NCBI RefSeq assembly: GCF_009600885.1
Contig: NZ_VCLA01000170.1
Span: forward strand, 107,638-171,637
DNA from: Streptomyces jumonjinensis
GTDB lineage: Bacteria; Actinomycetota; Actinomycetes; Streptomycetales; Streptomycetaceae
DNA: 64,000 nucleotides
Direction: 5' to 3'
Part shown: in pieces, positions 1 through 7,826 of the stretch
How the letters are laid out: each line of letters begins with the position of its first letter
Position numbering within the stretch: position 1 is the first letter of the stretch
Notes under the pieces: generated by a model
What the model saw: the letters and a program-made list of their open reading frames with translations, nothing else
What the model was told of the DNA's origin: nothing
Databases searched by the model: none
Translations under genes and position numbers: made by a program

Positions 1-34
1 GCCCGACACCGGGCGGGGCGCCACCCCGAGGGGC

Positions 35-487
35 TCAGCTCCCCCGCGGAGCAGCCTCCACCTCAAGGAACCTGCGCCGCTTGGCCCCCCGGTACAGCAG
101 CGCTTCCCATCCCACCCCCGCCAGCACCCGCGCACACTCCCGCAGCCGCGCCTCCTCCTCGTGCGCCGCCCCGCTCCCCGCCGCCCCTACCCACTCCACC
201 CAAACGACCCCCTCCCGGTCCGCCGCCCGCACCCGGTACCCGCTCGCCACCCGCTCCCCGTCCGCCCCCACGGCGGACGGCGGCACGCCCCCCGCCTCCA
301 GCGCCAGCGCCACCGCCCGGACCGGCTGCCGCCGCTCCCAGTCCGCCGGAGCCCCGCCGTCCCCGGTGAGCCGCCGGATCTGCGCCAGCCCCGCGAACGC
401 CGCCCGCACCTCGGCGGCGCGCTCCGGCATCGCCGGACCGTCCCCCGTGGCAACCTCGAAGACCCCGTCTCCCGTTGTGTTACGCAC
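35..487 (-). CDS. hypothetical protein
   Basis: I do not recognise a family. The predicted product is about 150 residues, soluble and without signal peptide or membrane segment. I chose the GTG at 487 because a purine-rich stretch (ggtgagg) lies just upstream and the residues before the next start still look protein-like; an ATG at 430 (131 aa) is the alternative. It is divergent from the GntR-type gene that starts at 558, so about 70 bp holds both promoters. Function is unknown. Confidence 0.55.
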   Translation of the reverse strand: MRNTTGDGVFEVATGDGPAMPERAAEVRAAFAGLAQIRRLTGDGGAPADWERRQPVRAVALALEAGGVPPSAVGADGERVASGYRVRAADREGVVWVEWVGAAGSGAAHEEEARLRECARVLAGVGWEALLYRGAKRRRFLEVEAAPRGS

Positions 488-557
488 CCTGCACCTCACC
501 CGGTTCGTCCCTCCTGGCCTATCGTGTCCGGGACCCCCGGCGAAGGAGAAGCCATCG

Positions 558-1247
558 ATGCCCGGCCCCGGCACACGCGCCGCGAACACCGCTGTGACCC
601 GCAGCACCCTGCGGCAGCAGCTCGCGGACGCGCTGCGTGACGAGGTGCTGGCCGGGCGGCTGCTGCCCGGGCAGGAGTTCACGGTCAAGCAGATCGCCGA
701 ACAGTACGGGGTCTCCGCGACCCCCGTACGGGAGGCCCTGGTCGATCTGACCGCGCAGGGGCTCCTCGACTCCGACCAGCACCGCGGTTTCAGCGTGCAC
801 CGGTTCTCGGCGTCCGACTACCGGGCCATGGTCGAGTCGCGCTCCCTCGTCATCGACGGAGTGATCCGCCACGCGGAACGCGAAGGCCGCACCCGGGTGA
901 GCGCCGTGGCGCTGGTGTCCGTACGACGCCGGGCCGAGGAGGCCGCGCGGACGGCCCGCTGTGGGGACCTGGACATCCATATCGGCTATGACCTTCGCTT
1001 CTGGTACGAGTTGGGGTCGCTTGTCTCCAATGCCTATATCTGTGGCTTCCTCCATCAGCTGCGGGTGCGAACCTGGGGCTTCGCGGTGCCTCATCTCCGC
1101 GCCGACCCGGATCGGCGTCAATGGCTGTGGAGCGGCCACGAAGAACTGATCGACGTGGTGAACCTCGGCGATCTCACGGCTGCGCGGAACGTGATCCGCG
1201 CGTACAACGACCAGGCGTTCGCCTGGGCGGATCGGCTGGAACGGTGA
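558..1247 (+). CDS. GntR-family transcriptional regulator (FCD-like)
   Basis: 229-residue DNA-binding regulator. Residues about 15-80 form the GntR winged helix, with the core VKQIAEQYGVSATPVREAL. The C-terminal half is all helical and FCD-like, the domain that normally binds a small acid ligand through a metal. The usual histidines are partly replaced (DLRFWYEL where FCD proteins often have D..FH), so metal binding may be lost. Start ATG has a strong RBS (gaaggag). The stop is 2 nt before the next start, so it is probably co-transcribed with the glycosyltransferase. The ligand cannot be read from sequence. Confidence 0.85.
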   Translation: MPGPGTRAANTAVTRSTLRQQLADALRDEVLAGRLLPGQEFTVKQIAEQYGVSATPVREALVDLTAQGLLDSDQHRGFSVHRFSASDYRAMVESRSLVIDGVIRHAEREGRTRVSAVALVSVRRRAEEAARTARCGDLDIHIGYDLRFWYELGSLVSNAYICGFLHQLRVRTWGFAVPHLRADPDRRQWLWSGHEELIDVVNLGDLTAARNVIRAYNDQAFAWADRLER

Positions 1248-1249
1248 AA

Positions 1250-3742
1250 ATGAACCCCGTCTCCGAACGGCACACCCATGAGCGCGTCGAGTACCGAGCT
1301 GGGTACGAGAGCTTCGTGGGCCTGACTGTCGTCGTCCCGGCGTACAACGAGGAGAGCAGGCTCCGCCCCACCCTGGACGCGATCTGCGACCATCTGCGGG
1401 CGGATCCCGAGCGCTGGGGCGAGTGGGAGCTGATCGTGGTGGACGACGGCTCCACCGACGGCACGGCCGAGGTCGCCAGAGAGGCCGCCGCCGAGGAGCC
1501 GCGCATCCAGCTGATCACCTCCGGGAGCGGGGTGAACCGGGGTAAAGGGGACGCGCTACGGCGTGGTGTCCTCGCCTCGTACGGCCGCCGGGTCCTGGTC
1601 ACCGACGCCGATCTCGCGACTCCCATCGCGGAATTGGACCAGCTGGACCAGCAGTTGAACGAGGGGGAGCTGGCGGCGGCGATCGGCTCGCGCGCCCACC
1701 CCGAGTCCCGGATCGAGATCCATCAGTGGCGGGTGCGCGAATGGCTCGGCCGGATGGGCAATGGGCTGATACGCGCGGTCGCGGTGCCGGGCATCCATGA
1801 CACCCAGTGCGGCTTCAAGCTCTTCGACGGGGAGAAGGCGCGGTCCGCGTTCGCCGATTCCCGGCTGGACGGGTGGGGGATCGACGTCGAGATACTCCGG
1901 TTCTTCCGGCACCGGGACTGGCCGGTGACGGAGGTCCCGGTGCGCTGGTCGCACCAGGAGGGCTCCAAGGTCAGGCCGCTGGACTACGGCAAGGTCCTGC
2001 TGGAGCTGATGCGGCTGCGGGCCCGGTCGGTCCGGCGGGTGGATCTGCTCGTCGCCCTGCTCTTCCTGCTCGCCTCCGCGATCCTCTACAAAGACCTCTG
2101 GGCGGATCTGGACCGGGGCTATCTCGCGGACGCGGGCCAGGACCAGAATCAGTGGGAGTGGTTCTTCCGGGTCACCGCCGAGAATGTGACCCAGCTGCGC
2201 AATCCGCTGTTCACCACCCTCCAGGGATATCCCGAGGGCGTGAACCTGATGGCGAACACGGTGATGCTCGGCCTCTCCGTGCCGCTCACCCCGGTGACCC
2301 TGCTGCTCGGCCCGACCGTCACCTGGGCGCTCGTCCTGACGGTCGGGCTCGCGGCGACGGCGTTCTGCTGGTACCGGCTGCTCGCCCGTCATCTGGTCGC
2401 CAACCGCTGGGCTGCGGCGATCGGAGCGGCCTTCGCCGCCTTCGCCCCGCCGATGATCTCGCACGGCAACGCCCATCCGAACTTCCTGGTGCTGTTCATG
2501 ATCCCGGTGATCATCGACCGGGCGCTGAAGCTGTGCACGGGGCGCGCTGTCGTACGGGACGGGGTGCTGCTGGGCCTGTTCGCGACGTATCAGATCTTCC
2601 TCGGCGAGGAGCCGCTGCTGCTCGCCGCGATGGGCATGATCCTGTTCGCGCTGGCGTACGCGGTGGTGCGCCGCGATGTGGCGAAGGCGGTGTGGCGTCC
2701 GCTGGGGCGCGGTGTCCTGATCGGTCTGGCGGTCTGTCTGCCGCTGGTGGCCTTCCCGCTGGGCTGGCAGTTCTTCGGCCCGCAGAGCTATACGCATGTG
2801 GTGCACGGGGCCAATACGGGCAACAGCCCGCTGGCGTTCGTCGAATTCGCGGGCCGTTCGCTGCTGGGCACCGATGAGCAGGCCGATCCACTGGCGATGA
2901 ACCGGACCGAGCAGAACGCGTTCTTCGGCTGGCCGATGCTGGCGCTCGGGACGGTCGTGGTCGTGGCACTGTGGCGGCTGGCGGTGGTGAAGGCGCTGGC
3001 GTTCACGGCGGTGGCGGCGGCGCTGCTCTCGCTGGGCGTGAAGATCCGCATCCCCTTCACGGACATCGTGCTGCCCGGTCCCTGGCGGCTTCTGGCGAAT
3101 CAGCCGCTGTTCGAGTCGGTGATCGAGTCCCGGGTGGCGATGATCTGCGCCCCGGTGCTCGGCATGCTGACGGCGCTGGCGGTGGACCGGCTGGCGCTGG
3201 CGGAGGGCCTCGACCGCTCCCTGCGGGCGGCGGGGCTGGTGACGGTGGCGGCGGCGCTGCTGCCGGTGCTGCCGACGCCGTATCCGGTACGGGAGCGGAC
3301 GCCGGTGCCGGAGTTCATCACGGAGGGGATGTACCGCTCGTATCTCGCCGAGGGCGAGTCGGTGGTGACGGTCCCGCTGCCGAACCCGGGGAACGCGGAC
3401 GTCCTGTACTGGCAGTCGTCGACCGGTCTCGGCTTCTCGGTCGCGGGCGGGTACTTCAACGGCCCCTGGGGCCCGGACCGGGTCGGGATCTACGGCGCGA
3501 CCCCGCGCCACACCTCGAATCTGTTCGGCGAGGTCCGCGACTCGGGCAAGGTCCCGGACATCGGCCCGAGCTGGCAGAACCAGGCGAAGGCGGATCTGGC
3601 GGCCTGGCACGCCGGAGTGGTGGTGCTGCCGCCGCAGTACAACGAGGAGGCGCTGCACAAGACGGTGTCGGCGCTCCTCGGCCGGTCGGGGGAGCGGGTC
3701 GGCGGGGTGTGGGTCTGGGATGTGGGAAAGCCGAACGGATGA
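1250..3742 (+). CDS. glycosyltransferase family 2 / multi-pass membrane protein
   Basis: 830-residue two-part protein. Residues about 20-265 are a GT-A (GT2) domain of the dolichyl-phosphate glucose/mannose synthase type: VVVPAYNEE, the DDGSTDGT turn, and the metal-binding TDADLATP. It likely moves a sugar from a nucleotide donor to a polyprenyl phosphate on the cytoplasmic face. Residues about 280-720 hold roughly ten hydrophobic segments, followed by an extracellular-looking C-terminal part, as in proteins that use lipid-linked sugars outside the membrane. This suggests donor synthesis and transfer in one chain, which is inference. The ATG at 1250 is 2 nt after the GntR stop; later in-frame GTGs exist. 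Acceptor unknown. Confidence 0.8.
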   Translation: MNPVSERHTHERVEYRAGYESFVGLTVVVPAYNEESRLRPTLDAICDHLRADPERWGEWELIVVDDGSTDGTAEVAREAAAEEPRIQLITSGSGVNRGKGDALRRGVLASYGRRVLVTDADLATPIAELDQLDQQLNEGELAAAIGSRAHPESRIEIHQWRVREWLGRMGNGLIRAVAVPGIHDTQCGFKLFDGEKARSAFADSRLDGWGIDVEILRFFRHRDWPVTEVPVRWSHQEGSKVRPLDYGKVLLELMRLRARSVRRVDLLVALLFLLASAILYKDLWADLDRGYLADAGQDQNQWEWFFRVTAENVTQLRNPLFTTLQGYPEGVNLMANTVMLGLSVPLTPVTLLLGPTVTWALVLTVGLAATAFCWYRLLARHLVANRWAAAIGAAFAAFAPPMISHGNAHPNFLVLFMIPVIIDRALKLCTGRAVVRDGVLLGLFATYQIFLGEEPLLLAAMGMILFALAYAVVRRDVAKAVWRPLGRGVLIGLAVCLPLVAFPLGWQFFGPQSYTHVVHGANTGNSPLAFVEFAGRSLLGTDEQADPLAMNRTEQNAFFGWPMLALGTVVVVALWRLAVVKALAFTAVAAALLSLGVKIRIPFTDIVLPGPWRLLANQPLFESVIESRVAMICAPVLGMLTALAVDRLALAEGLDRSLRAAGLVTVAAALLPVLPTPYPVRERTPVPEFITEGMYRSYLAEGESVVTVPLPNPGNADVLYWQSSTGLGFSVAGGYFNGPWGPDRVGIYGATPRHTSNLFGEVRDSGKVPDIGPSWQNQAKADLAAWHAGVVVLPPQYNEEALHKTVSALLGRSGERVGGVWVWDVGKPNG

Positions 3743-3926
3743 GCGGGCGGGGAGATCGGGTGTGCTCCCGACTCCCGTGGTTGGGGAACGGATATGCCCA
3801 GGCACTCGTGCGCGGAGGCGGCTGGGTGTGCGACGGTTGGGCAGGCGTGCGGCGATGGGGCTGCTGACCGGGGCCCTTCGCCGACCGTGGCCGTAAGTCC
3901 GACTCCGTCCCGAGAGCGAGCCTCCC

Positions 3927-4577
3927 TTGGCCTGTGACCTGTGGCTGGTCCCCCTTGTCGATGTGCTGTGCCACAGCCCCGGCAACCCCTTCGCCGAAGA
4001 ACTGGCGGCCTATGACAAGGCGCTGACGGACGCGGGCCTGCCCACGGTCCCCGTCTTCGCCTATATGCCGGGACTCTCCGGGGACGTGGCCCCGGTCGCC
4101 GGGTTCGACTACGACGCGCTGCATTTCCTGCGCAGGGCGTATCTGCTGAGGCTGTGCGGGCTCGCCGTGACGCCGGTGGACGAACTGGGCGGGGATTACG
4201 AGCAGCTGCTGGAGATGTTCGAGGCAACGGCGCAGGACTCCCATCTGGTCTGGCACTACGACCACGCGGGCGCGTACGTCCCGGTCGACTTCGCCGCCCC
4301 CCTCTCCAACGATGAACTGCTGGAGGGCGGCGGCCCGCTCGGCTCCACCCAGGGCCTGCTGCGCGAACTCGACTTCGTCGCCCCCGCGATCGGCATCGAC
4401 CCGACCAACCCCCCGACCGCCCCGACCCCACCGGACCGCCCGACCTCCCTGGAGGAACGCGCCGACCCGACCCCCTACGACGACAGCCCCTTCGCCCGCG
4501 AACGCCACGTCTGGCTGGGGCTGCACGCGGCGGCGACCCGGAGTCTGGGGCAGGGGTCGATGATCGTCTTCAGCTGA
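3927..4577 (+). CDS. hypothetical protein, Streptomyces-type
   Basis: 216 residues, acidic, without membrane segments. I do not recognise a named domain; the N-terminus (ACDLWLVPLVDVLCHS) looks like a conserved Streptomyces hypothetical family. Start is TTG at 3927, chosen because the conserved-looking sequence begins there and no ATG or GTG in frame is better placed. The C-terminal third is proline- and threonine-rich. Its stop overlaps by 8 bp the stop of the convergent gene at 4570-5094, inside a 17-bp sequence repeated at 5125. Confidence 0.6.
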   Translation: MACDLWLVPLVDVLCHSPGNPFAEELAAYDKALTDAGLPTVPVFAYMPGLSGDVAPVAGFDYDALHFLRRAYLLRLCGLAVTPVDELGGDYEQLLEMFEATAQDSHLVWHYDHAGAYVPVDFAAPLSNDELLEGGGPLGSTQGLLRELDFVAPAIGIDPTNPPTAPTPPDRPTSLEERADPTPYDDSPFARERHVWLGLHAAATRSLGQGSMIVFS

Positions 4578-4581
4578 GCCG
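4565..4581. repeat. 17-bp direct repeat, copy A
   Basis: CGTCTTCAGCTGAGCCG occurs here and identically at 5125-5141. This copy contains the stop codons of both convergent genes that meet here. The two copies flank the gene at 4570-5094. Confidence 0.85.
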
Positions 4582-5094
4582 CACACGAGCGGTGGCGTCG
4601 AGCGACCTCAGCTCATCCGCGCAGAGCGCCGCGAAGGCGGCTGACGACCTCGCCTCGATGCCATGGGTCTCGGCCATCGTGAAGAGGTGATCGAGAACCG
4701 AGTCGATGTCTTCGTGGTCCGCGATCGGACGGAGCAGCCACAGCCGGCCCGGAGGCCGGGGCGGGACGCCCGCCTCGGCCAGGTCGGTGTTCGCGTCGTT
4801 CTCCAGTACGTCGAGGTCGTGCTGTGACAGCGGTTGGCAGGTCGCGCCGGTGATCGTGCCAGTGGCGTCGAGCCGGGTCTCCACGGCCCATCGTGTCGAG
4901 CGATCGGGTACCCAAGTCCGCCGGTCCTCCGGCCATACGTAGGGCAGGAAGCCCCACATCGGCGCGTCCGGCGCCGGCTCCCAGCCGAACTCGGCGAGTT
5001 CGCGCACTTCAGGCAGTCGATCGGGCTCCTGCTCGCTGCGTCCGGTGCGAGCCAGTGCGACCGTGTGGGGTGCTCCGTCGGTGTCCCATCCCAT
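4570..5094 (-). CDS. hypothetical protein between 17-bp repeats
   Basis: 174 residues, soluble, with no recognised domain. Notable are a tryptophan/proline-rich N-terminal half and an acidic segment in the middle. It starts at ATG 5094 without an obvious RBS. Its C-terminal codons (…RLS stop) lie in a 17-bp sequence that is repeated beyond its 5' end, where it forms the C-terminus (also …RLS stop) of the next minus-strand gene. The gene may therefore be an inserted or duplicated cassette. Function unknown. Confidence 0.55.
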   Translation of the reverse strand: MGWDTDGAPHTVALARTGRSEQEPDRLPEVRELAEFGWEPAPDAPMWGFLPYVWPEDRRTWVPDRSTRWAVETRLDATGTITGATCQPLSQHDLDVLENDANTDLAEAGVPPRPPGRLWLLRPIADHEDIDSVLDHLFTMAETHGIEARSSAAFAALCADELRSLDATARVRLS

Positions 5095-5124
5095 GGGCAG
5101 CAGAGTAGCTTCGGGGGCGGACCC

Positions 5125-5141
5125 CGTCTTCAGCTGAGCCG
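5125..5141. repeat. 17-bp direct repeat, copy B
   Basis: Second identical copy of CGTCTTCAGCTGAGCCG, 560 bp from copy A. It contains the last codons and stop of the ATPase gene at 5130-5630. Confidence 0.85.
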
Positions 5142-5630
5142 GTTCTCATCGGGGGCGGCGAGGACGGACCAGGTGCGGGAGCCGTCCGGGGTGATTCCCC
5201 AGGTGTCCGAGAGGGCGGCGACGAGGTGGAGGCCGCGCCCGCCCTCGTCGTAGGGGTCGGGCTGGCGGGTGCGGGGTTTCCAGGGGCTGGGGCCGCTGTC
5301 GACCTCGATACAGATGTACGTCGCGGTCCGCCAGAGCCGGACCGCGACGGTATCGCCCCGTCCGTGCTGGAACCCGTTGGTCACGAGCTCCGAGATCACG
5401 AGGTCGGCCGACTCGATGAGCGCGTCGAGCCGCCAGACCCGGAGCTGAGCCGCGCCGAGCCTGCGCATCAGAGCCGGCCAGGCCCGGTCGTGCTGGGCGA
5501 TGGGCTCGCCCGGGAGGGCTGTACGGGACAGTCGCATATCGAATCCGTTGGTGATCGGCTGGCGATCGAGAGCGACCGTTCCGGGGTGCCGCCGGGTGCC
5601 CTCGTCCGGGCGGGTTGTTGTGGTGGGCAT
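5130..5630 (-). CDS. ATP-binding protein, HATPase_c_2 (anti-sigma kinase-like)
   Basis: 166-residue GHKL ATPase of the SpoIIAB/RsbW type that is very abundant in Streptomyces. The N box is SELVTNGFQHG, followed by the G1 motif EVDSGPS and the G2 motif GGRGLHLV. Such proteins bind or phosphorylate anti-sigma-factor antagonists or act with neighbouring XRE/DUF397 proteins; the partner here is not known. ATG at 5630 has an RBS (ggagg) about 8 nt upstream. It is divergent from the XRE/DUF5753 gene, with an operator array between them, a layout typical of the whiJ-like cassettes. Confidence 0.85.
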   Translation of the reverse strand: MPTTTTRPDEGTRRHPGTVALDRQPITNGFDMRLSRTALPGEPIAQHDRAWPALMRRLGAAQLRVWRLDALIESADLVISELVTNGFQHGRGDTVAVRLWRTATYICIEVDSGPSPWKPRTRQPDPYDEGGRGLHLVAALSDTWGITPDGSRTWSVLAAPDENRLS

Positions 5631-5807
5631 GACGAGGTCCTCCGCGAGGGGGTCAGGGGGGCGCGCGGAAGGGTTCGCAAGCCCCCTGAACTGGGAACTC
5701 TGCCCGGATCGCGCTGTCTCTCAACTACCGTGACGCCTAAGGCGAATGCCATGCAAGCTGAACGCTCCTGAATTTTCAGCAAGCCTCTGAATTGGACTAT
5801 GCGCGAG

Positions 5808-5861
5808 TCTGCGCAGAGCCCTGAGGCGTCTGCGCAGAGCGCTCAGTCCCCTGCGCAGAGC
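5808..5861. promoter_or_regulatory. three 21-bp-spaced operator repeats
   Basis: CTGCGCAGAGC occurs at 5809-5819, 5830-5840 and 5851-5861, exactly 21 bp apart, so all three face the same side of the helix. Each has the palindromic core CTGCGCAG; the first two extend to TCTGCGCAGA. They lie just upstream of a TTGACT hexamer (5867-5872) and 40 bp before the XRE gene start. They are probably binding sites for that regulator, which would control itself and perhaps the divergent ATPase. Confidence 0.75.
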
Positions 5862-5900
5862 GGTACTTGACTGGCACAGTGGAAGTGGAAGGGTGCACAC

Positions 5901-6791
5901 GTGGGAGCCAAACGCGGAGCAACCGGACGACGGTTGGAGTTAGGCATCCAGTTGAGGCAGTTGCGTGAGAACTGCCCGCCGATCGAGGAGAACAGGCTGA
6001 AGGGGATGACCCGGAAGGAAGCGGTTCGGGGGTTGAAAGACCTCTCCGAGCCGACGCTTGCCCGCATCGAACTGGGCGAGCTCAACTTCCGCCGGAACAT
6101 CGGCAATCTGCGCACGCTGTTGAAGCGGTACGGCGTGACGGACGACGAGCTGATCAAACAGCTCATCGAGCTCAACCGTGAAGCGCCCAATGAGGAGTGG
6201 CTGACTCAGTACCGCAGTTTTCTGCCTACTGGCATGCCGCACTTCCTCGGCCTAGAGACAGAGGCGGTCGCTATCGCCGCCTACCACCCGACGGTCATCT
6301 ATAGCCTCCTTCAGACTGAGGCATATGCCAAGGCCCTCTATGAAATGGGCCGCCCCGTGGAGGACACGACGGCCGAGTTCGTCAAACGTCATGTCGAACT
6401 CCGGATGGAGCGCAAACACAGGGTGCTGACGCGCGAGGGGCCCGTGCGTCTTCGCATCGTCCTGGGCGAGGCAGCCGTACGCATCCCGGTCGGGGACGAC
6501 GAGGTGATGCGCGAGCAGTACGAGGAGATCATCCGGCTGGCGCGCGAAGACCACGTCTCGATACAGATTCTCCCCTTCCGGCGTGGCTACCGTTCAAACC
6601 ACGACTTCGCGATTCTGGACCTCGGCGAACTGCCGCCCCGTGTTCAGACCGACAACGCCTGGGGCGCGGCTTCCGCATCGGACAAGCCCCGCGAGGTGAA
6701 CCGGTTCACGCGCCGGTTCGACGCGATGGTGGGCGTGGCCCTCGGGGTCGAGGAAACCATCGCATTCCTGACCGAACTAGCGAGAAGGTAG
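5901..6791 (+). CDS. XRE-family regulator with DUF5753 domain
   Basis: 296 residues. Residues about 12-75 form a helix-turn-helix of the XRE type (…LSEPTLARIELGELNFR…), and about 95-290 a DUF5753 domain, as in WhiJ-like developmental regulators of Streptomyces. Start is GTG 5901 behind ggaaggg. Codon 14 (5940-5942) is TTA, the rare leucine codon read by the bldA tRNA in Streptomyces, so translation may be restricted to late growth. It is flanked by an HATPase gene and a DUF397 gene, the usual three-gene cassette, and preceded by three operator repeats. Confidence 0.88.
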   Translation: MGAKRGATGRRLELGIQLRQLRENCPPIEENRLKGMTRKEAVRGLKDLSEPTLARIELGELNFRRNIGNLRTLLKRYGVTDDELIKQLIELNREAPNEEWLTQYRSFLPTGMPHFLGLETEAVAIAAYHPTVIYSLLQTEAYAKALYEMGRPVEDTTAEFVKRHVELRMERKHRVLTREGPVRLRIVLGEAAVRIPVGDDEVMREQYEEIIRLAREDHVSIQILPFRRGYRSNHDFAILDLGELPPRVQTDNAWGAASASDKPREVNRFTRRFDAMVGVALGVEETIAFLTELARR

Positions 6792-6798
6792 TAGAGCC

Positions 6799-7065
6799 AT
6801 CAACACGCACACCCCGGCCACCGAGCTGGCCCCCGAGAGCGCCTGGTTCAAATCGTCGTACAGCGGCGACACCGGCAACAACTGCGTCGAGGTCGCCTGG
6901 CTCAAGTCGTCGTACAGCGATGGCACCGGCAACAACTGCGTTGAGGTTGCCGACTTCTCCGACCGGGTCGGTATCCGCGACTCCAAGGACAAGCAGGGCC
7001 CGGCCCTGATGGTCCCCGTCGCTGCCTGGAGCGCCTTCGCGGCGTTCGCGGCGGCGTCGGCCTGA
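6799..7065 (+). CDS. DUF397 protein with duplicated motif and ATC start
   Basis: 88 residues if read from ATC 6799. The frame has no ATG, GTG or TTG between the upstream stop (6778-6780) and the conserved domain, yet an RBS (gaagg, 6784-6788) sits at normal distance before ATC. DUF397 proteins pair with XRE/DUF5753 regulators, and this one follows its partner by 7 nt. The family core W-KSSYS-NCVEVA is present twice in tandem (6844-6897 and 6898-6951, 54 bp each), followed by one VGIRDSKDKQGPAL and a hydrophobic C-terminus. It may use a rare start codon or be a silenced copy; CTG 6826 is a weaker alternative. Confidence 0.7.
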   Translation: MNTHTPATELAPESAWFKSSYSGDTGNNCVEVAWLKSSYSDGTGNNCVEVADFSDRVGIRDSKDKQGPALMVPVAAWSAFAAFAAASA

Positions 7066-7136
7066 CCGCAACGCGGTGCGGGGTGCTCCTCCCGTAAGGC
7101 GGGGGCGGGCACTCCGCATTCGTTTACCGGCAGGTC

Positions 7137-7457
7137 TCAATCGGGTGGCCGCACGACGGCTGCGGTCGCCATGTTGTTGTTCTCCAGGTCGAAGGGGTTC
7201 AGCTCCACACTGCGGATGAGAACACCCGGAACGTATTCGACGAGAGCCAGGATTTCTGCGATGGCCTCAGTGAGGGTCTCGGTGTCGTAATAGCAGACGA
7301 AATCAGTGAAACCCGGACCTTGTACCCGGCCGATGAAGCTATCGGCGAAGACGTCATGGGTATCCATGATGTCGTTCTGCTCCGGGGTGAGTGGTTCTTG
7401 CGTGTGCAGGGTGAAATACCAACTACGCACAGTTCCGGTGGTGTCGGATGAATGCAT
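7137..7457 (-). CDS. hypothetical protein, possible partner of the upstream basic protein
   Basis: 106 residues, acidic, no known domain seen. It contains a central segment VCYYDTETLTEAIAEIL and a C-terminus ending ATAAVVRPPD. If read from ATG 7457 it overlaps the upstream gene by 35 nt; a GTG at 7430 would leave an 8-nt overlap. The tight arrangement suggests translational coupling with the small basic protein upstream, as in toxin/antitoxin-like pairs. That role is inference from arrangement only. Confidence 0.55.
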   Translation of the reverse strand: MHSSDTTGTVRSWYFTLHTQEPLTPEQNDIMDTHDVFADSFIGRVQGPGFTDFVCYYDTETLTEAIAEILALVEYVPGVLIRSVELNPFDLENNNMATAAVVRPPD

Positions 7458-7653
7458 CGACCCTATGCGCCGCTCCTCCTGCGCTTCTGGGGGTGCTGTA
7501 CACGGTCACGCTTTCTTTGCATGGACAGCAGATGACCCAACCCCAACGATGCCGGTTCTTGTCGTGCGTCACCTTAAGGCCGGATGCTTCCGCCCTGCGG
7601 AGGGCTGCTTCGACGTCCTTCTTCTGATGTCGATCACCTAGTCCCATGCTCAT
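7423..7653 (-). CDS. small basic protein, HicA-like
   Basis: About 76 residues, rich in Lys, Arg and His. The segment DVEAALRRAEASGLKVTHDK followed by RWGWVIC resembles the double-stranded-RNA-binding fold of HicA-type mRNA interferases (helix, strand, basic hairpin), but the usual catalytic histidine context is not clear, so this is a weak match. Start ATG 7653 (or 7647) has no strong RBS. It overlaps the following acidic gene. Upstream frame extension to 7857 reads as non-protein-like sequence. Confidence 0.5.
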   Translation of the reverse strand: MSMGLGDRHQKKDVEAALRRAEASGLKVTHDKNRHRWGWVICCPCKESVTVYSTPRSAGGAAHRVDAFIRHHRNCA

Positions 7654-7826
7654 ACGACTACTCGCACCATCACAGAACGAGGGAGCGAACCCCGAGTACG
7701 TCACCCCATCGAGTCGGGTCAGCTTCGACAAGGGGACAGGGCTTGGGCCAGAGCCAGACGGGTCACTCGGACCGTCCGGTGAAGCTCCAGTTCTGGGTGA
7801 AGGACGCCAAGACCGGGCAGGCCGCC

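Noticed and set aside
1556-3985. 809-residue open frame antisense to the glycosyltransferase
   Set aside because: Arg/His/Gln-rich composition typical of an antisense shadow in high-GC DNA; the plus strand has a clear GT2 domain.
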